From assembly GCA_021613535.1 (NCBI GenBank), contig CP075493.1, forward strand, positions 2,232,001-2,296,000: 64,000 bases of DNA. The letters run 5' to 3'. A program made the position numbers and the translations under genes. A model generated the notes under the pieces. That model ran no database searches, was not told where the DNA came from, and saw nothing but the letters and a program-made list of their open reading frames with translations. How positions within the stretch are numbered: position 1 is the stretch's first letter; every line of letters starts with the position of its first letter. Below, one piece after another: positions 1 to 13,055 of the stretch. Origin of the DNA: Adineta vaga. Its lineage: Eukaryota > Rotifera.

Positions 1-51
1 TTTCCATTGATTGATCCATATCTTTCGTTTTTTATTGTTGTTGTTTTTCAG

Positions 52-1139
52 TTTGAACAACAATTAAATCAAAATAAACTTTTAAATGATGATCTTCGTC
101 ATTCAAAACTAGAAACAAGTAATTTACAACGAACTTTGAATGATTATCAAATCATTAGTCGAGATCGTGATCGTCTACAAGGCATTGTTGCTGAATTAGA
201 AGTTCGTATTTCTTCAAAATTTGATTCTCTATATATTCAGTTTTTCTTCTGTAGAAAGAAATGAAAATACTTCGACACGACTCGAAAACACAAGAAGTTC
301 GATTTAATGAAGTTCAACTTCTTCGTAATAAAGTAATGTTTAATATTCATTGAAATTCGTCTTGTTTTATGACATTTCATTTTAGTTAACGGATGAAAAA
401 GGTGTTTTATTAAAAGAATTAACACGTTTAGAAGCTTTATCAAAAGAATATGAACGCGAATTGGATGAACTTCGTCTTGCACTACGTGAACGAACGGATG
501 TATTACAATTAAAAGATCAAGAATTAACTGCTTTACGAAAGAAAGAACAAACTTTTCGAAGTACAGCTGATAATTTACAAATCAAATTGGATACAGAATT
601 ACTTCGTAATCAAGATCTTGATGGACAAGTAAGATGCAACTATCGAATGAGATCTTCTATGAAGAATATTCCTTTCTAGCTTAAACAATTACAACGACAA
701 TTAAATATTGAAATTCAAACTGCAGTGACTGCTAAACGTGAATCAAATGAATATGAAATTCGTAATGTTCGTTTACAAGATGAAATCAATGCACTTTTAC
801 GTGAAAAAGATCAATTAACAAGTCGTATTAATACATTACAACAACAAGTATAACTATTCATTGATTGGATTTTTTTCGTTCGATTCATTCATTATTCTTA
901 TTTCTTTTCATTAGTTACTCAATGAAGAACATTTAACAAATAAATTGCGAATTGAAATGCAAGAACTTGAAGATCGAGTTAAAGAAATTGATCGTTTGAA
1001 ATCCTTAGAAGATTTAATTCAATCACAACGTTGGGATGATATGTCACAAATGGCTCAAACTATGCAAACAGTTAGTCGAACAATGGCACGAGCAACAAGT
1101 CCAACACCTCTACGCAAAAAACGAGTTGAATTACCGTGA
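52..1139 (+). CDS. Coiled-coil protein, 3' part (5 exons, 5' end outside window)
   Basis: Five exons at 52-201, 255-332, 386-628, 680-847 and 915-1139 are separated by introns of 51-67 nt with GT-AG ends. All five are multiples of three, so every intron is phase 0. The 287 visible codons are almost entirely heptad-patterned and rich in Leu, Glu, Gln, Arg and Lys, as in a long parallel coiled coil. The end is a short basic tail (SPTPLRKKRVELP). The first visible exon follows a pyrimidine-rich acceptor at 41-51, so the start lies upstream of the window. A structural, centrosomal or cytoskeletal role is plausible, but I do not recognise the family. The reading frame is certain; the function is not. 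Confidence 0.75.
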
Positions 1140-1774
1140 AATATTTCTCAGAAACAACTTCATCGTTTACTTTTTATATCTTTTTTAATTTGTATTCATG
1201 TGTGTGTGTGTTTTCAAATTAGTTTCAATTTAGTTTTTAAAGTCATTTCACACCTATAAACTAGTTTAAATAATAATTCATTAAAATTTTATAGACACAT
1301 CGCTTTTTTTTCTCACATTGATTCTATATGTTCTTATGCATGTTCATAGAAAAATACATCTACAAAACGATCATCTGTGCCTTTCTTTCATCTGCATTTA
1401 GTATAACAAATAATCATGAATAAACCATTTGGTGTCGACATGTGCATGTGTGTATCGAATAGCAATTGTGTGTGTGTGTTTCTTATCCATCTATGAATAG
1501 AACAACAATAAAAAAGATTGTTGCATGTCACTTGTCGTCTTCATTGCCTGTTATTTTTTAGTCTAACTCTTTTCTTTCTTTTTTCTTCGTACTCTATGCT
1601 CAGGAGAACATTCATCAGCAATCGAACTGTCATGGTAATCCGCGCTCATTTTACTCTCTCAAGAGACTCAAGTCTTACATGACATGCGCACCAATATTAC
1701 ATCCTATACTCAACCCAATCAATCAGCTGAATAGAGATGAAGACTTGAATATATATGAGATGTCTCTTCATCAA

Positions 1775-1809
1775 ATGATGATGATGAGGATGAGGATGAG
1801 GATGATAAT
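1775..1809. repeat. GATGAG-type simple repeat
   Basis: A run of ATG, GAT and GAGGAT units. It creates spurious His- and Ser-rich open frames on the minus strand. Confidence 0.7.
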
Positions 1810-3644
1810 ACAGTAAGAAAGAGAAAAAGGCGGAGTATTTCTCTATCGCAGATAAATTGAAATAAGTGTCGAGAATTGTCATAACTAATGAGTTGTTTAT
1901 TGAGGAGAAACAATCGAAAAAGGATTTACTCAATGTATAGATATTTAATCTGTACATGATGGAAGATAAAAAAGAAAAAGAAGAAAAGACCGAACGGTAT
2001 ACATTTTTCTATGTATTCTATTGATGGAAACGATCAATTTCCTTTTCTATCACCTTCATCATATGCACTTCATTTCTCTAACAAATAACTACAAAGTGTG
2101 CGAATACATTCAAGTCGGAAACGTTTGTCAAATATGATTTGCTCATTCTGGCACAAACTATTCACACACGTATTTTTAGTCTAGGTCAATGAAAATAAGG
2201 TATATTTATATGTGAATTGAACGGATATTCTTAGCATGATTCGATATTAATATATAAAAGTGAACGACACCTTTCTCATTTCCTTTTTTAATGATCGAAA
2301 GAAAAGACAATTTCTGGTAGATACCTATGAATTTTTTTATTAATTCGATTTCCAACCGTGTTACGACTCATGTGTTGCTCTTTTACACAGTTAGATATTT
2401 GCCAAGAAGAAAGTCAATTGAAAATTAGTTCATTTTGTCAATGAGAAAAATGTTATGACATTGAGTCTCACTCACAGCAGTCGCACATACAATTGCTATT
2501 GAGAGTTCATTATACCAAAAAGAAAAAAAAAGTACACCTCCCTTCTAGCTCCTAATGAGATACTCAACAACATGCGTTCAAACATCTGTCTATCATATTT
2601 ATGTCAAAATCAAATTCAAAAAATATCCATATGAGAAATGCCAAACAAAACCTTGTATGTTGTTATTCGAGTATTGATTCATTCGAGCATTTCTTATACA
2701 AATAATTCTCTACTAGATTACCACATTGTTCACATCGTTTACGCTTGAAAGATACATAAAAAGCACTCACACTTATCAAATAGATTATCATAATTAATCT
2801 TTGAAAATATCATTTCAAAGCTCAAATATAGAATTAAACGATTGAATGTTGTAGCTAAGAAAATGAAGGATCTTTCGTTTTATTATTGTAATAAACATTT
2901 GTTGATTATATAAAGAAATAATCCTTGATCATTATTCTTTTAACTGTTAAATAGATTAAGCGAAAGAAAAGCTAACAGTAGCTTGCGGCTATCTCATCCA
3001 TTATGCAGACAAACAGAATCCCTTTTTTCCACTTGTCAATGTTCAATACCGATTGTTAACCGTCAAACTAAACATATACATATAATACATTTATAAGATA
3101 ATATTTGTCATTCGCCTTAAATAGAAACTGTCGACAATACTTGAATTGCATTAAGCCGTCCCCTTCTTCTTCTTCTCAATCGACATAGACTTGTCAATAT
3201 TTTTATTCTCTGTCATTTTCAGTTTCTTTTTTTTTTAGTTTTTTTCTTCTGAATGAGAAAATTCCCTGAAGGCTGATCCAACAATGACAAAATCAAGGAT
3301 TAAACATGAATGAAATGCGAAAAGAGAAGATACAAAACAAAATATTTGTCAATTGGCGTCTATATTTTCAATCTATTAATGATGATGATCATTGATTAAA
3401 AGTGCACACATTTCACACCTGTTCATTGTTGAATATTCAAGACATAACTTACAATTAGTCTTATTTAAAAATCAACAAGTCGTAAAAACGAAGAGAAACT
3501 TCTTCATTCATTCATCAAGACAAATGATGTTATATGTATTGATTAGTCTATTTATTTAAACGCATGCTGAGATGAACTGCTGTTCTGATTGAATACAATC
3601 GAACGATGATCAAAACTGACTTTAATACAATGTTTGTCATTGCA

Positions 3645-3674
3645 TAGAGAGAGAGAAAGAAAGAAAGAAAGAAA
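3645..3674. repeat. GA/GAAA simple repeat
   Basis: A short GA run followed by about five GAAA units. It is non-coding. Confidence 0.7.
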
Positions 3675-5074
3675 CTTGTAGAATTTTAGAAAGATGTTTC
3701 GTAGTAAGTAACATGATCGATGATTGACAAATTTTTTCTTTGAACATCTGGACACGGAAATCAATCTGTCGCTTCACACTGTTGCTTGATGATGATAATG
3801 ATCGGTTGATGTAGTCTAACAAGATTATCATTCATTTCCTTCTATCGCATTCAACGGCACTACAATTTAACACCCAGTGAACGAAGATTTGCGTTCATCT
3901 ATGTCGTTAATCATCCATATATAATAAGACGAAGATCATTCATACAAGTTGTTTTTTTTCTCTCTTTTTCCATCATCTTCAAGATCGAGAGCGTAACAAG
4001 TTCTGCAATGTTCACATTCATCTAATGAAATCTGATTCTCTATTCTGTCTGCCTAGCGGCATATCGTTCTCCTTCTCGTCGACTGATTTATAATCAATTC
4101 GATTACTTGGAAATTTACCACAGATTAATGCCTTTAGCAGACATACACTCTTGTCTTAGTTAGATAGATGATGAGTTCTTTTTCTTATTCTTTTCTTTAC
4201 TTGTTCAGACATTAGTACTTGTTCTTCTTTCTTACACGCCGGATAATTATCTCTGTCAGCGTCGTTTTTTTCTTATTCGCTCAGATCTTATACCAGTTGT
4301 TCGTTGAATTCTTCAACAATAACACAATCTTCATTATCTCATCATACACGCCCCGAGGAGATGAAACATGAACACGATAGATGTTTCTCTTTCTCTCTCT
4401 CTCTCGCTCTTGTTCTAGAAAATATCACTTTTCTTCGACTGACAAAAACCTAAAGTGATAGACATCATGATAATAATGTCAATCATTATTTTATCGAAAC
4501 ATACGTTTATTCACGTAATTAATCGATTTCATCAAAAGACATGACAGCTGTATAAAAAACTCTATTGTTAGATTTTGAAGAAAATATATTCATCGAAACA
4601 AACTGTTTACAATTAAGATATGTCGATTGATCTTATCCTTGATTGCACGCTATATCATCAACAATCTGATTCGATGTACCAATCGGTTGACTAAACATGT
4701 GTCTTTTCTTTCTCTCTGTCTGTCTCGAACCAATCATCAATTAAAGATTTGAAATAGATGTTAAAGAAAACAATGAAGAGTACTTTCCTTTTAATCGCAT
4801 ATCATTGATAAATATTCAGTAGATCATCTGGTTATCGACATGTTTATTCGTGCGAATCGGATAATTACAAAAAAGCAAAAGAAACAAGCCGCATATTGGA
4901 AGATCTAATACAAACATATGTTTATATATGTCTATCAACTGGCATTCGAGAGTAATGATAACATTGAGGGTTTTTGTTTCTTTTGCGCATCATAATTGAT
5001 ATTTTATTATTTTGTTCAAAAGACAGAAAAAGAAAGAAAAAAAAATGAGAGAAAAGCTAAGGTATATGAATAGC

Positions 5075-5132
5075 AAACAACAACAACAACAATAAGTAGA
5101 ACAACAACAGCAGCAGCAGCAACAACAACAAA
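5075..5132. repeat. CAA/CAG trinucleotide tract
   Basis: Interrupted CAA and CAG triplets lie about 115 nt past the SIX3/6 stop codon, so they are probably in that gene's 3' UTR. No open frame on either strand looks genuine. Confidence 0.65.
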
Positions 5133-5246
5133 ACGAAAAATCACTGAACAAAAAGAAAAATAATTAAATACAAAGTTCTCCGCTACCGAGAGAGCACCGG
5201 GAGATGATTTTTTCTTCTGTTTTCTCTTCAAAAGATTTATGTCTCT

Positions 5247-6216
5247 TTAGTTTGTTGAAGAGTCAGGTGAGGAGGGCGGAGAATAACTACCAGCACCTAA
5301 TCCATATTGTTGTCGATTCTTGGCTTGTGCTGCTCGATCACGTTGTCGACGATTTTTAAACCAATTACCAACTTGTGTTGGTGTTAAGCTTGTTGCTTGG
5401 GCAAGTTCACGTTTTTTGGCCGGATTTGGATATGGATCTTGTAAATACCATTCTCTTAATAATGAACGTGTTCGTTCTTTGAAACAATGTGTTTTCTGTT
5501 CACCATCCCAAATAGTTCGTGGTAATGGATATTTCTTTCGTACACGATATTTATCGACCTAAATAAAAAATATTTATTTAATGAATCAAACTAAAACAAA
5601 AACGTATTCTTACTGGTCCAAGCGGTCTGCCACGTAATTTTTCTGCTTCTTGATAATGTGCCTCCATCCACATTGCTTGTAGTTTTGCATGTGAATCACG
5701 TGTATATTTATGATTTTCTAATAAATGATACAGTTCGCGATAATTACCCAAATGAAATGCTACTAATGCCCGTGCCCGAAGTATACTTTCATGTTGTCCT
5801 AGTAAATTTGCTGAACCAGGTGCAATTTGTAATGACCAAAGAAATCTTCCTAGTCGGTCAATATCACCACTTTCTTCTAATGATTCACATACACGAGCAA
5901 TTTGTTCAGTAGAAAAATTGACTGCTGGTAAAATAGGTGGTGGTGGAGGAATAGGAAATAAACCCATACTATACATTGGTAATAGAGAACTCAGAGAACT
6001 ATTGGAGAAAAGTGCAGCTGCAGCTGCAGCATGTTGCTGTAAAAATGACGGAGATAGATGAGACGTATTATTGGTTATTGGTGTTGTCGATGATGATGGT
6101 GTTGGTGATCGTGAGCGACGAGATATCGGTGAACGAGAACGAGATCGAGATCTTGTTGAACCGGCTGAGGAAGATTTTGATGATGTAGAGGAAGATCGAC
6201 TGATTGTTGTTTTCAT
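5247..6216 (-). CDS. SIX3/SIX6 (Optix) family homeobox transcription factor
   Basis: Two exons (5614-6216 and 5247-5558) are joined across a 55-nt intron, giving 304 residues from the chosen ATG. Residues about 101-215 form the SIX domain (from [19 protein letters not shown] through [17 protein letters not shown]). A SIX-type homeodomain follows, with [19 protein letters not shown] and the recognition helix [13 protein letters not shown]. The SIX-domain wording and the homeodomain fit the SIX3/6/Optix subclass, which patterns anterior brain and eyes in animals. The N-terminus is unusual: residues about 1-45 are Ser/Arg-rich with RSRSRS-type repeats, followed by poly-Ala and poly-Pro runs. The frame stays open upstream to 6438, so a further 5' exon or an upstream start is possible. 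The tail after the homeodomain is short. Confidence 0.93.
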
Positions 6217-9200
6217 TTTACGTTGTTTAGGCGATGATGATGATGAAGATGATGTTGGAACAACGTCCGCATTCGCTAATAGCGAATGTGGAGTTGGTAA
6301 GAAACTCTTGAAGGATAACGTTTTGATAATTTTCGATAACAGTAAGAGAAGAAAAATGAAACTATAAAGCAAAAAGAAAGAAATAAGTTTGTTTATAAAA
6401 AAAAGAAACGAAATAAAAAGAAAGAAAAAATGAAACAAACCTGTTTTAATTTATTTGATGGTTATCTTCTTTTTTGTTTGGGAAATCAATTAAACATTGC
6501 AATAGAAAAAAACGATACGATTATCAACTATTAGTATCACTTGTCGTATGTATATCGATGAATCCCTCTCTATGGCCTTTCTCTCTGCTTTTTAATGCAA
6601 TGTACCGTTAAACGTTGAGCGAGGTAGTGAATATATATTTTTTCTCTTTTCTTTCTCTCTTCTTCTCTTTTTTTTCGAACTCGCACGCAGGTTGGATGTA
6701 TATCATTTTCTTCAATAATGTATAGAGTGTCTCTATGTCTTAATGTTGTTCTTTCTCGCTTCTCTTTTTCTCTCGATTTTTTTTCTCTTCTTCTCGTTCG
6801 TCGTCGAATTGAGTTTCAGTATCATTTCTTTTCATCACACTGTTTTCTTTTCTCTTCTCTCTATTTGCCTTTGCATTATAATATAAACTGTAAGACAGTC
6901 ATCGCCTAATCAACGCATAGACGAAACGAGACGATTCTCTTTTTTTTCTGTCTTACTTACGATTGGTGCTCGATTACCAATTTTCTTTCTTTCTCTCCTT
7001 CTCCCTCTCTTTCTTTTTCTTCCTTTTTCTTTACTCGAACTCGACTATTACAAGTAACAACATTCTAGATCAGAACAGAAAAGGTTAATTAAGGTACGAA
7101 TCAATACTTCTTTCTTTTTCATCACAACGTTCTTGTCTTCTAGCGTTGTCGTTGAAAGGAATGAATAATTAGAATGGTCACGATTGGTGGTATAATGAAA
7201 TAAATAGGACAACCAATGAAAAATAAGAATGAATATAAAGAAAAAAAAAGACGAAGACGAAGAAATAGAAATAGATCTCGTTTTCCTTCTGTGATAATCT
7301 ATATGTAAAATAACGAGCAGAAAATGATCATGACAAATAAATATATGTACATATACAATATTATTATAGATCGAATGAGTAGATCATGCTGATTGGGAAA
7401 GAAAAGGGAGAGTTCTCTTTCTCAATTAGTCCTATGAACTGATCAACACAGCAAGTTCCCTTCACACCTCACTACATATTTGTCTATTTTCTTGGTTCAA
7501 CTTTGACACTTGTCAGTATACAATTTACACTAATTGCAATCTTGCTTTTGTCATCATCTTCTTATTCGACTTAAATCTTCTCGTCACTTGACAAATTTTA
7601 TATGCTCTATTTGATTGAAATAGCATCGGTCTAGAACAGATTGTCTATGCTTTAAATCTTTGATGAGAATTTCTAGCGGTACCTTTCGTCATTCTTTGTT
7701 TAAGTAAAAACGAGAGAAAGAAGGAAAAAAATCAAGTGTTGTGTTTGTTTCGTCAACATTATGTGAGTGAATTATGAATTAAGACAATTACTTGCCGTCA
7801 ATACACAAAAGACAAACGGACAATGTCATCTGTCGTTCAAACATACATCTTTCTTCTTTCACTTTTAAACGTTCTCAGCATTAAAAAAGTAAGCAATAAG
7901 AAAAGGCTTCTTTCATCGAAACAATAACTTAAATAAAAACTATCAAATAGCATTTCTAATTCTTTCTCTCTTTCTCGTTGTCGTTCTTTTTTTTGTTACT
8001 TCAAAAAGTTTCCTTCAACAAACAAATACTCCGTATCTGTACACAAGAAAAGAAAAAAAATTTTTTTCTTGTCTAAGTCAAGTGTGTCTTTTGCCTAAAT
8101 ATATTCATTCATACAAATCATCCGAGTTCATATAAACGTTAATTACACACATCCTGACATTTGATTATGTCGTGCGTGTATGTTATCTTATGGACAATCA
8201 CCTCTCTCCTTTCGTCTCATAGGCTATAATTTACTATATTCATCTATATTGATTGGCCACGTATATATATGCCGAACAATTGAAGTTTGATTCGTGTAAC
8301 AAATTGCCCATACTTCTCTCGTTTTTTTCTTTGCTTTCTTCAATCAATCGTTTTATAGTATTCGATATGCATGTCACCTTCGAAGAAATATTTCTAAGGA
8401 CGCATGACATCGAATCTATCAACTAGTTATAAATAGAATAATATCCGATTAAAGAAGCTTATCAAATCAGTCGTTTAGTTGTCATGTTTGAAGAAAATGT
8501 TCCTTTTTTTTCTCTCCACAATCGAAGAAATTTGAAACGTTGATAAGGAAAAAGAAAGAGAGGTTATTTGAAAATTCAGCAAAAAGAAAAATCAAGTTGA
8601 GGAGTAATGTTGATTTTAAACGATATTCTAAACAGAGAAAATTGAAGACAATCACTTCAGTTTAGTCGAAAGAAAAGCTGTTTGAAATAATAACAAGTGT
8701 GAGACGTGAAAGCGCACAGCATGAGGGAGAGAAAATATAATCATTTTAAAAGCGTCAATTTCTTTATTTTCACGAGAAATATCTACATTGATCAATTAAC
8801 ATTACTCAACAAAACTTTTCTAATGAGTTCAAATAAAAATAATAATAATTATTATTATTATTGTATACTCAATAGCATCAAAAGAAATGTTAGTAGTTTG
8901 ATTCTAACGATTCAAGGAAAGATTTATTATTGATATCTTGAAAGAGTGTAGTACAATGGTTTGTTATAATTGATGAAACTTTGATTCAATGCTTAGACTA
9001 CCTAAAATACGATGGCCAATTGTAAAGATCTGGTTCAAATCTTGTCAAGAAAAGCAATAGAAATTCTTTGTGAACGAACATTCGAACGCAAGTTTCAGGA
9101 AATGACAGTTACTCCCGATTATTTTTAACATCAACATTTCCATTCATAAATTCGCCAGTCACTGCCTGTCAAATTACTTATATTATGATAGACATTTTGC

Positions 9201-11473
9201 TAATTGTTCCCTGATGTGACAGAACATGTCGATCAGATGTTCGTCTGTTATTTGTCAATAAATCAAGTTTAGAACAATCAATACTTGAATAATATCATTA
9301 AACAATTAAAAATAATGTCAATCGTCTTTTAATAAACTGAGAATATTCATAAATTGATTGAATACTACTGATTTGTATTTTCACTAATTTCTCTCAATTA
9401 CAACATGGATGCAGTACATTTCAAAAAGACTTTACTTTGTTGCATTAAAAATTAGAATAGGAATAGTTTCTTTAGAACAGATTTGTGCATATTTTTAGTT
9501 TACTTGATCAATTGTAATCGAAGATGGTATTTACAATATGTAAACGAGATTTCTGATGATAAATTATATTGATCAATTTAATATTAAGTGAAATATAGTT
9601 TTTTTAATAATATTCAATCCATCGGAATATATTGACACAGAATTCATTATAAAAAATAATTATGGAAAAAAAAACAGTTTCAATATTTCGCATGTATATT
9701 TCTTTTTTGTATAATGAATGAACAAAGTAAGAATATTTGTCTTCAATTTAATAAAATTACATGAAGTTTATATGACATTCAAATCAGCAACAAAACAAAA
9801 GGAGATTTTTCAATATCGATTAATTTCAAAATACATATTGAAGGAATGATTGGAGAAAATAAAAGAAGCTTAGTATTCAAAAGCCCTAGGAACACTTTTG
9901 AGCACACTTCACGGGCTATCAATTGTTTCGAAAAACAGTAATTTTGTTGTATAAATCTGTTTCTATCCCTAAGCAATAGATGTTTTGGTGATGCACTGCA
10001 TGATTCACATTAAAAATAGTGTCTACTAGTCGATTATATAGGTTTCAGAGATTTCAAAAGGCTTTGATGGCTAAGCTATGTTGAGATACAGAATGATGAC
10101 TAAAGGTATCTACGAAATCAAAGCTTAGACTTTTCTGTTATTTTTGACCAAACCACATCCGTTTTGTAGGATGCCTAGGAGAATTTCTCTAAATTTCTTC
10201 CCTATTCGCCCTCAACAAAACATCGTAAAACAAAAGCAAGCTTCTGATCGATCTGTCCATTATTTTGGTTTATTTAAGGCATCAATACTCTACTCCAACG
10301 GTTGTTTGATCAGGAGCTCATCAGAAACCACTATCGGAGACGAAGAGTTAACAAAGAGACAAATTCAACAATATATTTTTTACAAATCTAACTTAATAGT
10401 TTATCAATATCTTGAAGAAAATTCTTCTAAACTTCAGATTAAAATATGTCCTACATTATTTTTACTTTCTACTGTAAAAGCTTTCTTTTGTATCAAATAA
10501 AAAGCACATGAGAATCTCTTATCGATTGTAAACTTTGAAATAATAGATGAAGTAGTATATTTTAAAAAGCGATATCTTATCATCATTGTAACAGTGCAGT
10601 TTGCCACGTGATGACGGTAATAACTGACGAAGAATCTAGTAAAAACAATAAGAGATTTTTTTGTATTTTATTGGTATCATGAAAAGTAAATCATAGACAT
10701 CAATCATAAAAGATTCACTTTATGTAACATGTGCAATTCGTTCTAATCATCAATTTTCATTTCTCTCTATCATTTGTGAATTTGTTTCAAGACATCGAGT
10801 AAATCGTATATGTATATACAGTTTTCATCAATAGCAAATAAATCGAAATTTTTATTTATATTAACATCAGTACGAATTCTTTCTGTAACTCTTACGTCAA
10901 TAAAAGTCGAACTATATTGAAAGAACGATCATTTCTTGACCTTTTTAATGTGTTATTCATGATTTTGATGGAATCATATAAAAAAACAACTATTAAAAGT
11001 ATGAATAGTACAAAAGATTTTTTTAATATAAATCAACTTGTTTGTTTCTTTTTGCGTTCTTTATATGCGAAGTAATCTCGTCATTTATATTAAAAAAAAC
11101 AACAACATTACAATCCTCTTATTAATATTTCTAATTTTTCCTTCATTCTGTCTTCTTTTATTTATTTAAGTTATTGCAACAACATTAAAAAAAACCTTCG
11201 ACATCGAACATCAATTGATTAATATGTTAATTTAAACAATGTTTAAAGTATATATATATATATATATACAACCACAACAAGATTTCAAAGACATACATAC
11301 AAAAACGTATACAGAATGTTTTTTTCGAATCATTTTTGAACTTTTAATTTTATATATATATATAGCGAGAATAACATACAACGAGAAAAAAAATCAACTA
11401 CGAAATGAATTATTCAACAAAGAATCTTTGCCAATTTGTATTTCGATGAAGACAAAAACAAATTGTGCTTTGT
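6217..11473. other. Large gene-free region upstream of the SIX3/6 gene
   Basis: About 5.2 kb between the 5' end of the SIX3/6 gene and the 3' end of the LEA gene, with no convincing exon. It contains pyrimidine-rich stretches (6600-7050), AT-rich DNA and a (TA)10 run. A 118-codon frame at 10144-10500 has no recognisable domain. Being directly upstream of a developmental homeobox gene, it is a candidate cis-regulatory region. That is inferred only from position and size. Confidence 0.55.
11249..11268. repeat. (TA)10 microsatellite
   Basis: Ten uninterrupted TA units about 200 nt beyond the LEA gene stop codon. Confidence 0.85.
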
Positions 11474-12229
11474 TTATAAATTTTGCTTATGAGCTTCAGC
11501 TTTAACTTCGCTTGTTTTTTCTTGAACTTTGTCTTTAACAGCATCAACAGCAGCACCTGCACGAGTACCAATGGATTGATCGGAATCCTTGGCTACTTCT
11601 TTATTTGCATCACCGCTTACAGCATGTGTTGCTTCGCTAACTTTTTCCGCAACATAATTGTAACTAAAATTAAAACAAAATGTATGAGAAAAGAAAGAAA
11701 AGTATGAATACGTACGCTTCACTAGCTTTTTCTTTGACAGTTTCAACGATACCTTTACCATCTTCGCCACCAGCAACGTAGTTATATCTATAAGGAAGAG
11801 GAAAAAAAGGATTTTTTTAGATTGAAGAGAGAAAACAACTTACGCTTCAGCAGCTTTTTCTTTGACGGTTTCGACAATACCTTTAGCTTCTTGTTCAGCA
11901 CTTTCCTTGTTGGCTTCTTTTGAAAGTTCATTTTTTTTTTCATCAACTTTGTCTTTTACAGCATCAACACCTATTTAAACATAACGAACAGTTTTATGTT
12001 TAATTCTTTGAAACGAAAAAAAAACAAATTTCTTACCATGACTAATACGATCTCCAACAGATCGATCCGAATCTTTAGCAGCAGCTTTGTTTGCTTCATG
12101 GCTAGCTCCAGAAGTTACTTCTGTAAATTAAACATTCAATTTATATTGATTTTCGACATAGAAATTTCGTTCATTACCTGCAACTTTGTCCTTAGCAGCT
12201 TCGGCACCTTTCTTAATAGCATCAGCCAT
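11474..12229 (-). CDS. Group 3 late embryogenesis abundant (LEA) protein
   Basis: Five exons (12178-12229, 12037-12120, 11844-11970, 11716-11787, 11474-11663) give 174 residues. The protein is hydrophilic and rich in Ala, Lys, Glu and Asp, with the 11-mer-like amphipathic pattern of group 3 LEA proteins (LEA_4). Examples are KGIVETVKEKAAEAYNYVA, GVDAVKDKVDEK and ANKEVAKDSDQS. Such proteins are disordered when hydrated, fold into helices on drying, and protect proteins and membranes during desiccation; bdelloids are known to carry them. No N-terminal signal peptide is visible, so it is probably cytosolic, and it ends in HKQNL. Exon 4 is exactly 24 codons and repeats the unit at the end of exon 3. 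The second half (SGDANKEVAKDSDQS, AVDAVKDKV) repeats the first half. Confidence 0.92.
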
Positions 12230-13055
12230 ATTGTATATTTCTTTCTATTTCTTTAAAGATAAGTAAAAAAGTAAAATTGTATGCGTGTACGTGGCGCGTG
12301 AGTAGAGTATAAAATGAATACAGAACGGTTAATATAGCTTCGACTCATACCCTTGTTTGAATTAGCCGAGAAAGAAATAGATGAATTTTTGCAAAAAATG
12401 GAGAGAGGCTCAACAATAACATTCATGGCTGCAATGAACAACTCTGTATATGATAATGAGTCCGTGTGCACAGATTGCGATACACGTGTAGACACGTGTA
12501 TGGTTAAACTATCAGATCAAGCAAGAGGAGAAAAAAAAGAAAAGAAAAATAGCTATGCAACTGTCATCATTAATCATTGGTAAATAGAAAGGAAAGAAAA
12601 ATTGATGAATTAAAAGATATATATCGAATCAAGTGCATTTATAGAAAATGATTAGTAGATTTGTATTTTGATGTTGTTTTTTAAAGAAAATATTTCATTT
12701 TGAATGACATACATACATATTTATTTATTGATTTATTGATTCATTCAATGTTGATTTTCATCTAGACATTTTATGCTAACAAGATACAAGAATAGTAACA
12801 AACATAGAAGAAAGAAAGAAAGAGAAGAAGAAAAAAATACAAGCGATAGATAATCGATTTCTATCATTTATATCTGTCCAATATATACATGAACATTGAA
12901 CATGTTTTGTCGTGAATTTTGTTGAAGATATATATATATATATTCGAAGAAAATAATATTATCTGACGTGTTGAAAGAGAAGATATCTGAGAGAGAAGAG
13001 AAGAAAAAGAAATCACACATACACATAGGTATTCATCGAGATTGAAAAATGTTAT
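12230..13055. other. Intergenic: LEA 5' flank and 3' flank of the INCENP-like gene
   Basis: About 830 nt. It holds the LEA promoter side (12230-12600) and, nearer 13055, AT-rich DNA with a TA run. No coding exon or RNA gene was seen. A 76-codon plus-strand frame at 12353-12583 has no recognisable features. Confidence 0.5.

Larger units (their letters stand above)
1140..5246. other. Gene-free region 3' of the SIX3/6 gene
   Basis: About 4.1 kb with no open frame that looks coding. It is AT-rich with pyrimidine and purine runs and several simple repeats. It lies between the 3' end of the coiled-coil gene (+) and the 3' end of the SIX3/6 gene (-), so it contains both 3' UTRs and possibly distal regulatory DNA. 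No RNA gene or transposon was seen. Confidence 0.6.

Noticed and set aside
5578-6438. Extension of the SIX3/6 protein upstream to a Phe/Leu-rich start at 6438.
   Set aside because: The extra stretch is T-rich, intron-like sequence with no true ATG support at its start. The ATG at 6216 begins a plausible Ser/Arg-rich N-terminus.
8938-9060. A tRNA-like pair of promoter boxes (GTAGTACAATGG and GGTTCAAATC).
   Set aside because: The stems do not pair: the arm before the T-loop and its partner mismatch, and there is no acceptor stem. At most a decayed tRNA-like sequence.
10144-10500. A 118-codon plus-strand frame in the SIX3/6 upstream region.
   Set aside because: No domain, no hydrophobic or repeat pattern, no splice-site context and random-like composition. 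Most likely chance in AT-rich DNA.
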